A stretch of 64,000 nt of DNA from Mucilaginibacter sabulilitoris (GTDB lineage Bacteria > Bacteroidota > Bacteroidia > Sphingobacteriales > Sphingobacteriaceae). The translations under genes and the position numbers were made by a program. Shown here piece after piece: positions 60,978-64,000 of the stretch (within the stretch, counting starts at the first letter, position 1; each line of letters starts with the position of its first letter). Under the pieces are notes generated by a model. The model had not been told where the DNA came from. It worked only from the letters and a program-made list of their open reading frames with translations, and did not search any database. Location of the stretch: positions 3,100,001 through 3,164,000 of the forward strand of contig NZ_CP139558.1 of NCBI RefSeq assembly GCF_034262375.1, written 5' to 3'.

Positions 60978-63900
60978 TTATTGTTTAAAAAACTTGGCGC
61001 TGCCGATGCGCTTACCGGTAGCTTCATCAATAGCATCAACAATATACATTCCTTTAATGAGGTTGCCTACATTTTGCTGTACAACATCGGTATTGCTGGT
61101 GGTGAGGGTTTTTACCACGCTTCCGACTGCGTTTATAATATTGATCTTTATATTGTTGCTGTACATTTTCCCGAGCCTGATATGGATGTCCTGCACGGTA
61201 TTGCTCGGATATACCATAAACGATAGCAGCTCAGTACTGGCTGAAAAATCAAAGGTTAAGCTTTTAGATATTTGTGTATCACCACTTACTAAAACCTGTA
61301 CCAGCCGGTAAGTGATCTGTCCGGTACCCGGGGCCGGATCGGTGAAGGTATAACTACCCGCGCCTGTAGATAGCAGACTGTCGATAGTTATGTATGATTT
61401 ACCGCCATTGGTGCTTTTTTCAACCAGGAACCGGGTAAAAGTGCTTTCGTTATCGGTTTTCCAGGTAAGCTGTATACCGGCGGCAACCTTAGTTCCGCTA
61501 AATCCCAATAGTTTGTACTCATGTCCCGGCGCAATGCCAATACTTAAGTAAAAACGGTCATGTGCATAGCTGGCCGCGTTTTTATCTACATTAAAGGCAT
61601 ATTCGGAGTTATGCACCACGTCTAAAGAATCATTGGTGTATTTATCTTTTAAAAAGATGGTATAACGCTCGTCGATATTGGCTTTGGATGGGGCCGTAAT
61701 CTTGTATAAACCGTAGTTGGAAAATTCCACACTCAGGTTTACACGCTTTAATTTTTCGAGCGTCGACATATAATTTACAAAGCAACCTATAGAATCGGTG
61801 GTGAAAGAGTAAAGCAAATCGCCCTGGCCCGATGACAAAAGATAAGGGGCATCCTCGCCTGGCCGAAAAGTATTATTGGCCTCATTAACAAAATTAATAT
61901 CAGTAGTATTAAGTATAGATGTGTCTTTATTTAATTCTAAGCGCAATGATGGAATGGGAGGAACGCTGGCTGGTGTATTATCTGCTGTAGTCGAAGCTTC
62001 GTTCAGACTGGTTTGGCGGGGGCTTGATGCTAATTTTATGCTGGTTATATTGTTGAGGTTTTTGACGTTGAATACCGGTAATGTAGGGCTTGATCCGGTA
62101 TATGACGAATAAGACACCTTCATAGTTTCATTAAAAACAATAGGATATGCCCCGGGTGCAGCTACAAAAAAGCCCTGACCAGATAAAGCATAACGGTTTG
62201 CCCCTGGCTGAATGGAGCCTGTTGACGCATCATAAACAGCAAATTTAGTTGAGTAACTATTGGGTCCGGTGCTGCCCCCCTTTACCAGCATGTAATAAAA
62301 TTTATAGGCATAGCTCGAATTGATGGCCACATTAACCGAATAAACTTTTTGAAGATCAATCACCGATGCATAAGGGTTACCGAGCAGGTTAAGTCCCCGT
62401 TTTACAATGGGTGTTGCAGCGTTAAAGGATAAAGTGCCTGTTCCGGCTATCGACGTGTAGGTTGCTGGAGGCGTTGACGGGAAGTTAATAATATTGGCGG
62501 TAAACTGACCTGTAGTACCAGCAGGAGCGCCGGTGCCCTTAAAAACAGTCCCGAAAAAGTTAAGCGTGGTATTATCTGGCGCTGGGAAGGGGCGGATAAA
62601 CGGGTTTACAATGCTCCGGCTGCCCCTGAAATAATACATCAAACCGTTTGCCAGCGGTACCGACTCATTTATGGTCGCAAAAGGCTTATATTCATTTCCG
62701 TTGGTGGAGTTTACATCTTGCGTTATGGGCGCGTTTTCGTCATAAACAAAAGCGGATGGACTATTTCCTGTAGCCGGAGCATCGTCAAAACCATTTCCTG
62801 CACCCGAAGGACCGGTTATAAACGTGGTAGCTTTAAGCGGTACCAAGCTATAAGTAGTTGCCGATGCATTATTAACAGGGGATGAAAGCAACATATATCT
62901 CCTTATTACGCCCGTAACATAACGCTGCACATTGATACTGCCTATTATGCTGCCAGTTGACATATTAGCTATACTCGCATCCCCAGCCGCGGTAGAAAGC
63001 ATTGTTAATGCAGTTGTGCGGGCTGTACCATCGCTTGTAACACCCAATACAGCCTGTGCTGTAACGGTTAAAGTACTTTTGGGAGACACCGAAAAATTAC
63101 CCCCGGTATTATAATTCATGGTTTTTGTTGATGCGCCGGTAAAAGTTACATTATTGAATTTGGTGCCCACAGTTGTAAAATCTCTAAGCGTTTGGTTAGC
63201 AGTGCCATTGAATATAGTAGTGCCGGTACTTTGCGTATAAATACCTCCAGTATTGTTGGTGTAATTTGTAGCTATCGATAAATCTGCTATACCCAAATTA
63301 AGCGTGCCCCCTGAGTTGTTGATTACCGAACCTGTAATGGTAATTTTACCGGAACCCTGATTTACAGTACATGAATTTGTCCAGTTACCCCCAACGGTAA
63401 CAATTGGATTATTACTCGTGAGGTCAACTATGCCGCCGCTGCTTATCCAGTTCTTATCTACAGTGAGCGTACCTGCATTTACTTTTTTTGTAACACGGTT
63501 GCTCATGGTTAAATAATTGTACGTGGCCGGGTTGTTGTCAAGAATAGGGTCTGTTGATGCATAAACTGTTTGTGTTGTGCCGGCAGTGTTATCGTCATCG
63601 TTATACTCCACCGTACATGTGCCCGTACCGGTGCTTTTGTAAAAATCCAAAGAGTTTGCCAGGCTTGATTGGTCAATTGGTGCCGGACCCCCAAGTTTTA
63701 ATGTCGCATTTCCTGATGATGGCTCGACATAAAATTTAACTGTGGCCTTTGAATTATTTAAGATGCCACCACTTGTATTTGTAGTTAGAATTTTTCCGCC
63801 AATTGAAGTTGTGCCACCCCTTAAAGAAAAAGTCGCATCAATTTCGCCCAGAATAAGACCTATGATTACTAAATTAATACCGAATGTAGTTCCATTGACA

Positions 63901-64000
63901 GATACGTTTTTAGCGATGTTTAAATTGGTAATTGTTGATGCAAATGTTAAAACGTTGGTTGTTGCGGTTAATATGTTATTTAAAAATATACCCTGATCGC
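60978..64000 (-). CDS. Second T9SS-type large surface protein (5' end beyond window)
   Basis: The frame is open to the right edge; the apparent start at 63650 is an internal TTG and upstream codons continue without a stop. At least 1007 residues remain. The beta-rich region and C-terminal sorting domain (GMYIVDAIDEATGKRI then G-S-A-K-F-F-K-Q) are clearly paralogous to the 57189 protein. The N-terminus and signal peptide are missing from the window. Confidence 0.88.
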   Translation of the reverse strand, partial: DQGIFLNNILTATTNVLTFASTITNLNIAKNVSVNGTTFGINLVIIGLILGEIDATFSLRGGTTSIGGKILTTNTSGGILNNSKATVKFYVEPSSGNATLKLGGPAPIDQSSLANSLDFYKSTGTGTCTVEYNDDDNTAGTTQTVYASTDPILDNNPATYNYLTMSNRVTKKVNAGTLTVDKNWISSGGIVDLTSNNPIVTVGGNWTNSCTVNQGSGKITITGSVINNSGGTLNLGIADLSIATNYTNNTGGIYTQSTGTTIFNGTANQTLRDFTTVGTKFNNVTFTGASTKTMNYNTGGNFSVSPKSTLTVTAQAVLGVTSDGTARTTALTMLSTAAGDASIANMSTGSIIGSINVQRYVTGVIRRYMLLSSPVNNASATTYSLVPLKATTFITGPSGAGNGFDDAPATGNSPSAFVYDENAPITQDVNSTNGNEYKPFATINESVPLANGLMYYFRGSRSIVNPFIRPFPAPDNTTLNFFGTVFKGTGAPAGTTGQFTANIINFPSTPPATYTSIAGTGTLSFNAATPIVKRGLNLLGNPYASVIDLQKVYSVNVAINSSYAYKFYYMLVKGGSTGPNSYSTKFAVYDASTGSIQPGANRYALSGQGFFVAAPGAYPIVFNETMKVSYSSYTGSSPTLPVFNVKNLNNITSIKLASSPRQTSLNEASTTADNTPASVPPIPSLRLELNKDTSILNTTDINFVNEANNTFRPGEDAPYLLSSGQGDLLYSFTTDSIGCFVNYMSTLEKLKRVNLSVEFSNYGLYKITAPSKANIDERYTIFLKDKYTNDSLDVVHNSEYAFNVDKNAASYAHDRFYLSIGIAPGHEYKLLGFSGTKVAAGIQLTWKTDNESTFTRFLVEKSTNGGKSYITIDSLLSTGAGSYTFTDPAPGTGQITYRLVQVLVSGDTQISKSLTFDFSASTELLSFMVYPSNTVQDIHIRLGKMYSNNIKINIINAVGSVVKTLTTSNTDVVQQNVGNLIKGMYIVDAIDEATGKRIGSAKFFKQ

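Overview
The window looks like chromosomal DNA of a Bacteroidota bacterium, most likely a Sphingobacteriaceae member close to Mucilaginibacter or Pedobacter. This placement is inferred from several things. There are type IX secretion (T9SS) style surface proteins, a GldC protein, and promoters of the TAnnTTTG (-7) type close to start codons. There are many SPII lipoproteins and outer-membrane barrels, REP-like palindromic repeats between genes, and a Bacteroidota-type cytochrome c maturation locus. No rRNA, tRNA, CRISPR array or prophage was recognised.

Layout. 0-5.7 kb: a TPR protein of about 20 repeats, then a TetR/VOC/YCII-like island with an operator palindrome, flanked by two paralogous small membrane proteins, then an outer-membrane barrel. 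5.7-18.2 kb: mostly single genes for envelope and housekeeping work (hydrolase, amidase, YceI, DUF2130, YdjC-type deacetylase, solo ABC ATPase, EamA exporter with its Lrp regulator, phosphoesterase, GH16 glucanase). 18.4-24.3 kb: small proteins, an ECF sigma factor operon, and a 948-residue metalloprotease-like/propeller/barrel protein. 24.3-34.5 kb: CutC, asparaginase, YafY-EVE-SRPBCC-GyrI run, dihydroorotase, an IS110 element and a DEAD-box helicase, with most of the palindromic repeats. 34.6-42.9 kb: GldC and a signalling cluster (CHASE3 hybrid kinase, CheR, CheB, second hybrid kinase), then Ogt. 43-51.2 kb: cytochrome c maturation genes ccmB, ccmC, ccmD-like, ccmE and ccmF, interleaved with a carboxypeptidase-regulatory-domain protein and a glutamate-type dehydrogenase. 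51.2-56.9 kb: small membrane protein, an odd secreted protein with a duplicated remnant, a hydrolase, and a housekeeping run (DUF2520, ferredoxin, iscX, kdsC, maf). 56.9-64 kb: two large tandem T9SS-type surface proteins, the second cut by the window edge, and a small partner protein.

Most interesting. An IS110-family element sits inside one copy of a palindromic repeat. The empty site can be rebuilt from two uninterrupted copies in this window and points to an AG/CT core dinucleotide. The non-coding left end of the element, where IS110 bridge RNAs are encoded, contains a 14-nt stretch resembling that same repeat. Other points are a CcmE with a CxxxY heme motif instead of HxxxY, a 20-bp perfect palindrome in front of yceI, paired Lrp operator-like sites, a 28-bp perfect palindrome inside a coding region, and the two-component/CheBR cluster.
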